This document shows positions 1 through 7,444 of a stretch of DNA of 14,938 nucleotides, piece by piece. How positions within the stretch are numbered: the stretch's first letter is position 1; the number at the start of each line of letters is the position of its first letter. Source of the stretch: an uncultured Prevotella sp. (lineage in GTDB: Bacteria; Bacteroidota; Bacteroidia; Bacteroidales; Bacteroidaceae); NCBI GenBank assembly GCA_900547085.1, contig URFI01000028.1, positions 1 through 14,938 of the forward strand. The letters are read 5' to 3'. The notes under the pieces are model-generated. The model was not told where the DNA came from. It did not search any database and worked only from the letters and a program-made list of their open reading frames with translations. The translations under genes and the position numbers were made by a program.

Positions 1-130
1 GCTGGTTCAGGATATACATACCGTGGGTGAATCGTGTATTTTCATGGCTCTACCGGCAATAAGGTTGATGCCGAGCTGAGGCGTCTCTTGACAATAAGAC
101 ATCAGGATTGGATGGCGATGCAATCGTAGA
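1..130. other. Upstream intergenic sequence, no gene seen
   Basis: All reading frames through this stretch close quickly on both strands, and no recognisable protein end or start is visible. A loose dyad, GTCTCTT-N4-ATAAGAC at 83-100 (5 of 7 positions symmetrical), lies about 30 bp upstream of the sigma-54 promoter. It could be an activator site, but this is weak. Confidence 0.5.
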
Positions 131-147
131 TTGGCACGATTTTTGCA
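131..147 (+). promoter_or_regulatory. Sigma-54 (RpoN) -24/-12 promoter of clpC
   Basis: The sequence TTGGCACG-ATTT-TTGCA matches the sigma-54 consensus YTGGCACG-N4-TTGCW at every defined position. The invariant GG (133-134) and GC (145-146) are separated by the required 10 bases. The expected start of transcription is near 158, giving a leader of about 35 nt. No Bacteroidetes TAnnTTTG element is seen at this position: the TTTG at 142-145 is preceded by GATT rather than TAnn. A sigma-54 holoenzyme needs an NtrC-type activator, so clpC is inferred to be switched on by such a regulator. Confidence 0.85.
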
Positions 148-192
148 AACTATTCAGTAGTATTTAATTAGAAAAGAAAGGTAAAAAGAGAT

Positions 193-2733
193 ATGACTAG
201 TCAGTTTTCACCAAAAGTATCCGAAGTACTGGCATTCAGTAGAGAGGAAGCTACCCGACTGGCCAGCCGATCAGTTGGCCCTGAACATCTTCTTTTGGGG
301 ATGCTCAGAGAAAAGAACAGTCTGGTACAAGATGTGTTTACACGATTGAACATCAATCTTCCAACCGTGAAAGCAGAATTGGAAAACCGGGTACGAATAG
401 AAGAAATCAACGAGCCCATCAACACGTCGGAACTCGTTTTGAACGAGAGAGCCAGCAACATTTTGAAGCTGGCCGTGCTGGAAGCGAGGATTCAACATAC
501 GCAAACGGTGGACGTGCATCACCTGTTGTTGGCCATCTTGCATGACCAAGCCAACAATGGAGCCAAAGAAATTTTAGAAACAAACAACATGAATTACGAA
601 GATACGCTGACCTATTTGCGACGAATGGCAAAACCAACAAGCAGCAGACTTGACTTGCCAGACGAGGAAGAGGAAGCTGAGTTTGAATCAAGAGGGCAAC
701 ACACGGGCGCTAACCAGAGCAATGCCGCGCCATCAACAGCGACACAGTCGAGAAAAGGAAATGGCAAAACGCCTATCTTGGACAACTTCTCTACCGATTT
801 GACACAAGCTGCGAGGGAGGGAAAATTGGACCCGGTGGTAGGAAGGGACAAGGAAATTCTACGCGTTATCGAGATTCTGGGACGACGAAAGAAGAATAAT
901 CCTATATTAATAGGTGAGCCGGGCGTCGGCAAAAGCGCCATTGTAGAGGGATTGGCACAACTGATTGCCAAGCACAAGACGTCTCCAGTGCTCTTCAACA
1001 AGCGAGTGGTAAGTCTGGACATGACAGCCATTGTAGCCGGAACGAAATACCGGGGACAGTTTGAGGAGCGTATTCGTGCCTTGCTGAAAGAATTGGAACA
1101 GAATCCTGACATCATCGTTTTCATTGACGAGATTCACACGTTGATTGGTGCAGGAAGCACCCCTGGAAGCATGGATGCCGCCAACATCATGAAACCGGCA
1201 TTAGCTCGTGGCGTCATTCAGTGTATTGGTGCCACCACGTTGGATGAATACCGCAACTCGATAGAGAAAGATGGTGCCTTAGAACGCAGATTCCAAAAGG
1301 TGCTGATTGAGCCGACCACCACGGATGAAACGCTGCAAATACTGAAAAATATCAAAGAGAGATACGAACAGCATCATCATGTTGAATACTCGGATGAAGC
1401 ACTGTTGGCCTGTGTCAAGTTGACAGAAAGGTATGTAACCGACCGTTTCTTCCCCGACAAAGCCATTGATGCCATGGATGAAGTGGGGTCGAAAGTGTTT
1501 TTACAACATGCTGAAGTGCCATCCTCTATCACCGACAAGGAAAAAGAAATCGATGCGGTGAAGATAAAAAAGCAAGAAGCTGTACGCAATCAGAATTTCG
1601 AATTGGCGGCCAGTTATCGAGACAAACAAACCGAATTGGAAATTGAGTTGGAAGACATGAACAAGCAATGGTCGTCTGGCAAGATGGATGAAAGGGTGAA
1701 CATCACGGCAGACGAGGTTGCTGATGTAGTGTCAATGATGTCCGGTGTGCCTGTTCAACGCATGGCAGAAGCTGAAGGCGTAAGGTTGAAGGGAATGGCC
1801 AAAGAGTTGAAAGACGCAGTTATTGCCCAAGATCCTGCCATCGACAAGTTGGTAAAGGCCATACAAAGGAACCGCGTTGGATTGAAAGATCCGAACCATC
1901 CCATAGGCGCTTTCATGTTCTTGGGACCCACTGGCGTAGGAAAGACCTATCTTGCCAAGAAATTGGCAGAGCACATGTTTGGTTCAACAGATGCACTGAT
2001 AAGAATTGACATGAGCGAATACACCGAAAGTTTCAATGTTTCGCGGCTCGTGGGAGCACCTCCTGGATATGTAGGATATGAGGAAGGAGGACAACTAACA
2101 GAGAAGGTTAGGCGTCATCCCTACTCCATTGTTTTGCTGGACGAAATAGAAAAGGCGCACGGTAACGTGTTCAATACGCTACTGCAAGTGTTGGATGAAG
2201 GAAGATTGACGGACGGAAACGGTCGCTTGGTTGACTTTAGAAACACCGTCATCATCATGACTTCGAATGCTGGTACACGCCAACTGAAGGAATTTGGCCG
2301 TGGTATCGGTTTCAATGCTGCCAACAATTTAGGTCCCAGCATGAATGATGAGGATAAGGAATACGCCCGTTCGATTATTCAAAAGAGTCTGAGCAAGCAG
2401 TTCGCACCAGAGTTTTTGAATCGTTTGGACGAAATCATTATCTTCGATCAGCTTGACTTGAATGCCATCAAGAAGATTATCAACATCGAATTGATGGGGC
2501 TGTTCAAACGCATTGAAGGCATGGGATACCACATTAACGTTTCGGATAAGGCCAAAGAGTTTGTGGCAACAAAAGGTTACGACGTACAGTTTGGTGCCCG
2601 TCCTCTGAAGAGAGCCATCCAAACCTATATTGAAGATGGCGTTGCATCACGCATTCTTTCGGACGAACTCCACCCTGGTGACACCATCACCATCGAGAAA
2701 AAGCCTGGAAAAGATGAGCTGGTTTTCAAATAA
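193..2733 (+). CDS. clpC: ClpC-type AAA+ unfoldase (Clp protease ATPase subunit)
   Basis: This is an Hsp100 unfoldase that threads substrates into the ClpP peptidase in the cytoplasm. The 846-aa length is normal for ClpC. Domains in order: two Clp-N repeats (about 3-145), an acidic and polar linker (155-195), the first AAA+ module with Walker A GEPGVGKS (241-248) and Walker B VFIDEIH (309-315), a middle region with a UVR-like coiled segment (about 455-490), and the second AAA+ module with Walker A GPTGVGKT (578-585) and Walker B VLLDEIEKAH (647-656). The loop GRGIGFNAA (702-710) holds an IGF tripeptide where ClpP-binding Clp ATPases carry IGF/VGF, so partnership with ClpP is expected. The UVR-like segment and ClpP loop separate it from ClpB. 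The start follows the sigma-54 promoter with a 35-nt leader, which suggests activator-controlled rather than constitutive expression. Confidence 0.96.
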   Translation: MTSQFSPKVSEVLAFSREEATRLASRSVGPEHLLLGMLREKNSLVQDVFTRLNINLPTVKAELENRVRIEEINEPINTSELVLNERASNILKLAVLEARIQHTQTVDVHHLLLAILHDQANNGAKEILETNNMNYEDTLTYLRRMAKPTSSRLDLPDEEEEAEFESRGQHTGANQSNAAPSTATQSRKGNGKTPILDNFSTDLTQAAREGKLDPVVGRDKEILRVIEILGRRKKNNPILIGEPGVGKSAIVEGLAQLIAKHKTSPVLFNKRVVSLDMTAIVAGTKYRGQFEERIRALLKELEQNPDIIVFIDEIHTLIGAGSTPGSMDAANIMKPALARGVIQCIGATTLDEYRNSIEKDGALERRFQKVLIEPTTTDETLQILKNIKERYEQHHHVEYSDEALLACVKLTERYVTDRFFPDKAIDAMDEVGSKVFLQHAEVPSSITDKEKEIDAVKIKKQEAVRNQNFELAASYRDKQTELEIELEDMNKQWSSGKMDERVNITADEVADVVSMMSGVPVQRMAEAEGVRLKGMAKELKDAVIAQDPAIDKLVKAIQRNRVGLKDPNHPIGAFMFLGPTGVGKTYLAKKLAEHMFGSTDALIRIDMSEYTESFNVSRLVGAPPGYVGYEEGGQLTEKVRRHPYSIVLLDEIEKAHGNVFNTLLQVLDEGRLTDGNGRLVDFRNTVIIMTSNAGTRQLKEFGRGIGFNAANNLGPSMNDEDKEYARSIIQKSLSKQFAPEFLNRLDEIIIFDQLDLNAIKKIINIELMGLFKRIEGMGYHINVSDKAKEFVATKGYDVQFGARPLKRAIQTYIEDGVASRILSDELHPGDTITIEKKPGKDELVFK

Positions 2734-2772
2734 TCAGTGCAGGCTTCGAATAAAAACGAACAAACATTCATG

Positions 2773-2817
2773 AACAAAAAGTCCCAAAGGTGATTTTCAT
2801 CTTTGGGACTTTTTGTT
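2773..2817. terminator. Bidirectional terminator between clpC and guaA
   Basis: A perfect 17-bp inverted repeat, AACAAAAAGTCCCAAAG (2773-2789) and its complement (2801-2817), flanks an 11-nt loop. The A-run on one arm and the T-run on the other give a U-tract on both strands. It can therefore end clpC (stop 40 nt upstream) and guaA (stop 27 nt away on the other strand). Confidence 0.92.
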
Positions 2818-2843
2818 ATATTTTGCACGGAAATGTGGAATCA

Positions 2844-4388
2844 TCATTCCCATTCGATGGTCGAAGGTGGTTTCGAAGAGATATCGTAACAAACCCTATT
2901 CACCCCTTTTACCTTGTTGATAATCTCGTTAGACACCTTTGCCAAAAACTCGTATGGCAAGTGTGCCCAGTCGGCGGTCATAGCATCCGTGCTGGTAACG
3001 GCACGCAATGCGACGGGATGCTCATAGGTTCGTTCGTCCCCCATCACACCCACACTGCGAATGGTAGACAGCAATACGGTTCCGGCCTGCCACACTTTAT
3101 CGTATAATGGCTCGCCATCGTCGCAAATCCAATCATGCAATGCACGGATATAAATATCGTCCGCCTCTTGTAAAATGGCAACTTTCTCGGGAGTAATGTC
3201 CCCAAGAATGCGAACTGCAAGGCCGGGTCCGGGGAAAGGATGACGCTTGATGAGATGCTCTGGCATACCCAATTGGTACCCCACTCGGCGCACTTCGTCC
3301 TTGAACAGCCATTGAAGAGGCTCGCAAAGTTGCAGATGCATTTCCTTTGGAAGGCCACCCACGTTGTGATGACTCTTGATAACCATGCCGGTAATACTCA
3401 AACTTTCGATACGGTCAGGATAGATAGTTCCCTGCGCTAACCACTTAGCGTCGGTGATTTTCTTCGCTTCTGCATTGAACACCTCAACGAAGTCGCGGCC
3501 GATAATCTTGCGTTTTTGCTCTGGATCGGTCACTCCTTGCAAGTCAGCAAAGAACTTTTTGCTGGCATCAACGCCTATTACGTTCAGCCCAAGACCTTCA
3601 TAAGCCTTCATGACATTGCTGAACTCGTTCTTCCGTAACAAGCCATGATCAACGAAAATGCAAGTCAAATTACGACCAATGGCTTTGTTTAATAGTGTTG
3701 CACACACAGAAGAGTCAACGCCGCCACTCAGTCCTAATATCACCTTGTCATTGCCCACCTGCTGTCGAATGCTCTCAACCGTGCTCTCAATGAATGACGC
3801 AGGGCTCCATGTTTGCTGGCTACCACAGATATCTACCACAAAGTTTTTCAACAAAGTGGTACCTTGTGTGGTATGAAACACTTCGGGATGGAACTGAACA
3901 GCCCATGTTGGATTCTTCTCACTGGCGTACGCAGCATACTTCACCTCACCCGTGCTGGCAATTACATGACAATCACTTGGAATGGCAGTAATAGTATCAC
4001 CATGGCTCATCCACACCTGTGACTGTGGTTGAAAACCCTTGAATAGCGGATTAGTTGCATCAAACGTTTCTAAACGAGCGCGTCCATATTCACGCGTTCC
4101 CGTGCTTTCTACCTTTCCACCATTGGTGAACGAGATGAATTGAGCGCCGTAACAGATGCCCAAAACGGGATACTTTCCTATGAAATCACTTAAATCACAC
4201 TTGAATGCCTCATGGTCATGCACCGAATATGGCGACCCACTCAGGATGACACCAATGACAGATTCGTCACCTTTAGGAAACTTATTATACGGTAATATTT
4301 CGCAGAAGGTATCCAGTTCACGCACTCTTCGGCCAATAAGCTGTGTAGTTTGTGAACCAAAGTCTAAAATGATAATTTTCTGTTGCAT
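2844..4388 (-). CDS. guaA: GMP synthase (glutamine-hydrolysing)
   Basis: This enzyme converts XMP to GMP using ATP and glutamine, the last step of de novo guanine nucleotide synthesis. The 514-aa product has an N-terminal class I amidotransferase domain with Cys79 (GICYGAQ) and His167/Glu169 (FHPEV) as the triad. An ATP-pyrophosphatase domain follows, with P-loop SGGVDSS (221-227), and then the C-terminal dimerisation domain ending in IEWE. The frame stays open upstream to 4445, but the added 19 residues (MCRMCRSMHY...) do not resemble any GuaA. The ATG at 4386-4388, giving MQQKIIILDFGSQ, is the family-typical start. It is a single-gene unit with its own promoter about 110 nt upstream. I saw no purine riboswitch in the leader. 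Confidence 0.97.
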   Translation of the reverse strand: MQQKIIILDFGSQTTQLIGRRVRELDTFCEILPYNKFPKGDESVIGVILSGSPYSVHDHEAFKCDLSDFIGKYPVLGICYGAQFISFTNGGKVESTGTREYGRARLETFDATNPLFKGFQPQSQVWMSHGDTITAIPSDCHVIASTGEVKYAAYASEKNPTWAVQFHPEVFHTTQGTTLLKNFVVDICGSQQTWSPASFIESTVESIRQQVGNDKVILGLSGGVDSSVCATLLNKAIGRNLTCIFVDHGLLRKNEFSNVMKAYEGLGLNVIGVDASKKFFADLQGVTDPEQKRKIIGRDFVEVFNAEAKKITDAKWLAQGTIYPDRIESLSITGMVIKSHHNVGGLPKEMHLQLCEPLQWLFKDEVRRVGYQLGMPEHLIKRHPFPGPGLAVRILGDITPEKVAILQEADDIYIRALHDWICDDGEPLYDKVWQAGTVLLSTIRSVGVMGDERTYEHPVALRAVTSTDAMTADWAHLPYEFLAKVSNEIINKVKGVNRVCYDISSKPPSTIEWE

Positions 4389-4505
4389 ATTGATGATATT
4401 ACTGGATACTGATTCGTAATGCATAGAACGACACATTCTGCACAAGAACGAGCTAACTTATTATTACAGTATGCCCCACTCTAATCTTCATGTCTTTCTA
4501 TGGTA

Positions 4506-4536
4506 CAAAGTTAAAGGTTTTCGAGCAAATAACAAA
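4506..4536 (-). promoter_or_regulatory. Bacteroidetes vegetative promoter of guaA
   Basis: On the minus strand, TTTG (4533-4536) is followed by a 19-nt spacer and TAACTTTG (4506-4513). This is an exact match to the -33/-7 pattern of Bacteroidetes sigma-ABfr promoters. The expected start is near 4499, leaving a leader of about 110 nt before guaA. Confidence 0.78.
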
Positions 4537-4620
4537 GGGGTGCGAAAAAAATGTCGTTGAGCAAACAATTTTAGGCGCAATTGCAGAAACCTCATATAAA
4601 AATCTTACTGACCTACCACC

Positions 4621-4658
4621 AAAAAGTGGCATGCACAATCCTTGAAGTGCATGCCACT
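4621..4658 (-). terminator. Terminator of the glycogen operon
   Basis: A perfect 12-bp stem, AGTGGCATGCAC (4625-4636) with its complement (4647-4658), encloses a 10-nt loop. On the minus strand it is followed by TTTTT (4621-4625). It lies about 45 nt beyond the stop of the GH57-like gene and ahead of the guaA promoter region. The opposite side is not T-rich, so it acts mainly on the minus strand. Confidence 0.85.
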
Positions 4659-4701
4659 ACTATGATTTCTCACATCTTAATCTCTACAAAACGACAACGA
4701 A

Positions 4702-6114
4702 TCACGCCTGTAAATCTTTGTCTTTGGCAGCGATTGACGTTTCTTTTTTGTCCGAAACCTTATCTTGAATCTTGTCAGTATCTTCGTCCAGCTTGGCCTT
4801 AAGCTTATCGCTGGCCGCCTCTATCTTTTCGATTTTTGTCTGCAAACGCAGGATTTCCTTCTCCTTAATCTCTATTTCTTCCCCTTGATTCTTGATGGTT
4901 GTCAACAGAGAATTCAGCTCTTCATTATCGATTTCTTCAGGGTAAAGCGTATTCACCCGATTGATAAAGTCGCCCAAGATGTTCATATAATTGGTAAAGG
5001 CATCGAAAGGACTGCTGTAAATGCCTCGATCCAATCCCACTCCTGACGACTTAGTGGTCATGAACCTGAAGTTGTTGCTGGCTTGTAAATAATCCCAATC
5101 CTGATTGATTCGCGGATCATTGGCGATTCTCACACGATCAGCAACACTGTAAAGCTGGTTGAATGCCTCTCGCTGCATGGGGTTTCCAAGCCAAGCACTC
5201 ACATCCCTCTCTTCATCATTCCAGCTAATTGTATCTGGAACATCCAAGGCACCAACGCTCTGAGTGTTTGAACATATCTCATAAGGAGTAGAAAAAACGA
5301 TGTCTTTATGCTTTGCACAAAACGGCAATGCCTTCAAGAATTCAAGGATGTTGCTGTCCAAAGGCTGCGACATCCCTATGGCAGACAGATTCATGAAGAT
5401 GTTGATTACCTGCTCTTTATCAGGAAGAGAGGCTATTCTGTTGATGTAATTGTCGGCAAACAAAGGATAACCTTCCCATGAACGGTTGTTGAAGCGTAGT
5501 GAGATGTCGTCACTCAACTCCACATCACGCAACAAAAGTTTCAGCTTTGGCGCCAACGTACAATGATAAACATAATGAGGCGATTTCCATCCCAGCACCT
5601 GTTTGGCACCCTCTGTCAACATTCCATCAAACCCCATCTGTGCCACTTGTAGTCCGATGTCATCACTGTAAATCAATGACGAGTTGCGTAGTACGTGCGG
5701 TTGTTGGCCGAAATACTCTTCCATCTTCTGGCATTGGCGCTTCACCTCTGCTGTAAAACATTCCTCATTAATCAGCGATGACAGACCATGCGAATAGGGT
5801 TCGGCCAAGAACTCCACACATTTTGTCTCATTGAGTTCTTGCAATTTCTCAAGCACTTGCGGTGCATGAATCTCCATTTGCTCCATTGCCACGCCTGAAA
5901 GAGAAAAGGCCACCTTGAAATATCCATGGTGCGTCTTAATCATGTCCAACAGGGTGTTGAAGGCTGGCATGTACGATTGATTGGCAATCTCCGTCATAGA
6001 CCGCTCATTCTCATAGTCATCATAATAATAATGGTCGGTACCAATGTCAAAAAAGCGATAACGCTTCAGATGCCTAATCTGATGTATTTCGAAATATAGA
6101 CAAATTGTTTTCAT
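4702..6114 (-). CDS. GH57 alpha-amylase-like protein, probably catalytically inactive
   Basis: The 470-aa protein has the layout of the Bacteroidetes GH57 alpha-amylase-like group: FEIHQI (8-13), VEFLAEPYSHGLS (100-112), RNSSLIYSDD (143-152), GFDGMLTEGAKQVLGW (161-176) and LSDDISLRF (200-208). Active relatives have RNTEL, with Glu as nucleophile; here Ser146 takes that place. The region normally resembling FMDYETFGEH reads FMNLSAIGMS (240-249), so a further active-site segment is lost. The Asp of the SDD motif (202/203), expected acid/base, remains. Residues about 400-450 are charged and heptad-like, probably a coiled coil. There is no signal peptide, so it is cytoplasmic. It is the last gene of an operon with a GT4 transferase and a debranching enzyme, 44 nt after the former. 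I infer a non-catalytic or altered role in glycogen metabolism. Confidence 0.88.
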   Translation of the reverse strand: MKTICLYFEIHQIRHLKRYRFFDIGTDHYYYDDYENERSMTEIANQSYMPAFNTLLDMIKTHHGYFKVAFSLSGVAMEQMEIHAPQVLEKLQELNETKCVEFLAEPYSHGLSSLINEECFTAEVKRQCQKMEEYFGQQPHVLRNSSLIYSDDIGLQVAQMGFDGMLTEGAKQVLGWKSPHYVYHCTLAPKLKLLLRDVELSDDISLRFNNRSWEGYPLFADNYINRIASLPDKEQVINIFMNLSAIGMSQPLDSNILEFLKALPFCAKHKDIVFSTPYEICSNTQSVGALDVPDTISWNDEERDVSAWLGNPMQREAFNQLYSVADRVRIANDPRINQDWDYLQASNNFRFMTTKSSGVGLDRGIYSSPFDAFTNYMNILGDFINRVNTLYPEEIDNEELNSLLTTIKNQGEEIEIKEKEILRLQTKIEKIEAASDKLKAKLDEDTDKIQDKVSDKKETSIAAKDKDLQA

Positions 6115-6158
6115 TGTTATTTATAGGTTTTTCGTTATTTCACACATATCTATCACAC

Positions 6159-7427
6159 TTAACGCCAGCCCATTGTACGCTCGTAAAGCTGTTTGATCCA
6201 CGCGCCTACCTTCTCCCACGTAATCTGATCCACCTCCTTCTTTCCCTCTGTTTGCAGGTAGGTGAACAGACTTTCATTGTGACAAATGGAGTAGATGGCA
6301 TCCGCCAGGGCATGGATGTCCCAATAGTCAACTTTGATACAGTTGGTCAGAATTTCGGCACATCCGCTCTGTCTGGAGATGATGGAGGGTGTACCACATT
6401 GCATAGCCTCTAAGGGTGAGATGCCAAACGGCTCGCTCACAGACGGCATGACATAAACGTCAGAAGCCTTCAAACACTCGTATACCTGTTTACCACGTAA
6501 GAATCCAGGGAAATGAAAGCGATGTGCAATACCTCGTTGAGCCGCCAGATAAATCATCTGATCCATCATGTCGCCCGACCCTGCCATGCAAAAACGTACA
6601 TTGTGTGTACGATGAAGCACCATATTAGCAGCCTCCACAAAGTATTCAGGCCCCTTCTGCATGGTCAAACGCCCTAAAAAAGTGACGACTTTCTCTTTCC
6701 CCCGGTGGTCCGCGCGAGGGATATCTTGTAATTCTTGCCGCAGTGGATAAACAGCATTGTGCACCGTAAAGCACTTTCGGGGATCCTGATGATACTGATT
6801 AATGACCGTCTGTCGGGTCAGCTCACTCACACACATGATACAGTCGGCATTGTCCATTCCATTTTTCTCCATGCTATAAACGGTTGGATTCACTTTGCCC
6901 CGACTACGGTCAAAGTCGGTTGCATGCACATGAATGCATAGCGGTTTTCCGCTCACTTGCTTCGCATGAATGCCAGCAGGATAGGTCAGCCAGTCGTGTG
7001 CATGGATAATGTCAAAGTCAAGTGAACGGGCAACCACGCCTGCCACGATTGAATAGTTATTGATCTCTTCATGCAGATTGTCGGGATAACGCCCTGAAAA
7101 ATCCAAACATCCCAAGTCGTTAACATTCATGTAATTGAAATCAGCATAGATATGGTCTCTAAACCGATAATATTCATTATAGTCAGTGATGTTGCCAATA
7201 CGGCTCTTCACATAATCAGCATCCACGTCACGCCAGGCAATAGGTACGTTGTTCATGGCAACCACATGGGCATTCGACTGATCTTCGTCACCCCATGGTT
7301 TTGGCAGACAGAAGGTAATCTCCATGTCTCCCTGCGCTTTCAGTCCTTCGGTGATACCAAAACTGGCCGTACCCAGACCACCGAGGATATGAGGAGGATA
7401 CTCCCATCCAAACATCAATACTTTCAT
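6159..7427 (-). CDS. GT4-type glycosyltransferase, glycogen synthase-like
   Basis: This 422-aa GT-B fold transferase probably extends alpha-1,4-glucan from a sugar nucleotide in the cytoplasm. The N-terminal domain begins MFGWEYPPHILGGLGTA, where GGLGTA (16-21) is the glycine-rich acceptor/donor loop of glycogen and starch synthase relatives, and HAHDWLT (142-148) is the matching helix motif. The C-terminal donor domain has GRLTMQKG (252-259), with Arg and Lys as in retaining GT4 enzymes. It also has SEPFGISPLEAM (331-342), carrying the EX7E pair Glu332/Glu340. It is shorter than GT5 GlgA (about 480 aa), and the motifs favour GT4. It lies between the debranching enzyme (16-nt gap) and the GH57-like gene, which supports a glycogen role. 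The donor (ADP- or UDP-glucose) cannot be read from the sequence. Confidence 0.9.
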   Translation of the reverse strand: MKVLMFGWEYPPHILGGLGTASFGITEGLKAQGDMEITFCLPKPWGDEDQSNAHVVAMNNVPIAWRDVDADYVKSRIGNITDYNEYYRFRDHIYADFNYMNVNDLGCLDFSGRYPDNLHEEINNYSIVAGVVARSLDFDIIHAHDWLTYPAGIHAKQVSGKPLCIHVHATDFDRSRGKVNPTVYSMEKNGMDNADCIMCVSELTRQTVINQYHQDPRKCFTVHNAVYPLRQELQDIPRADHRGKEKVVTFLGRLTMQKGPEYFVEAANMVLHRTHNVRFCMAGSGDMMDQMIYLAAQRGIAHRFHFPGFLRGKQVYECLKASDVYVMPSVSEPFGISPLEAMQCGTPSIISRQSGCAEILTNCIKVDYWDIHALADAIYSICHNESLFTYLQTEGKKEVDQITWEKVGAWIKQLYERTMGWR

Positions 7428-7435
7428 TTGTTCAT

Positions 7436-7444
7436 CCTCCTTTT
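7436..7444 (-). promoter_or_regulatory. Strong Shine-Dalgarno site of the GT4 gene
   Basis: AAAAGGAGG on the minus strand ends 8 nt before the ATG of the glycosyltransferase and touches the TGA stop of the upstream debranching enzyme (7444-7446). It is the only strong Shine-Dalgarno sequence noticed in the window. The other starts are preceded by A-rich sequence, as is usual in Bacteroidetes. Confidence 0.7.

Noticed and set aside
88..93. TTGACA resembling an E. coli -35 box
   Set aside because: No -10 hexamer lies 16-18 nt downstream, and this organism's promoters follow the TTTG/TAnnTTTG pattern.
950..968. TTGGCACA inside clpC resembling a sigma-54 -24 box
   Set aside because: The spacing to the following GC is wrong (GG-N11 rather than N10) and it lies inside a coding region.
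4389..4445. N-terminal extension of GuaA from an ATG at 4443-4445
   Set aside because: The 19 extra residues are Cys/Met/Ser-rich and unlike other GuaA proteins, which start at the MQQKIIILDFGSQ position.
4389..4505. The guaA leader as a possible purine riboswitch
   Set aside because: I could not find the conserved junction sequences or paired arms of a purine or guanidine-type aptamer in the 110-nt leader.
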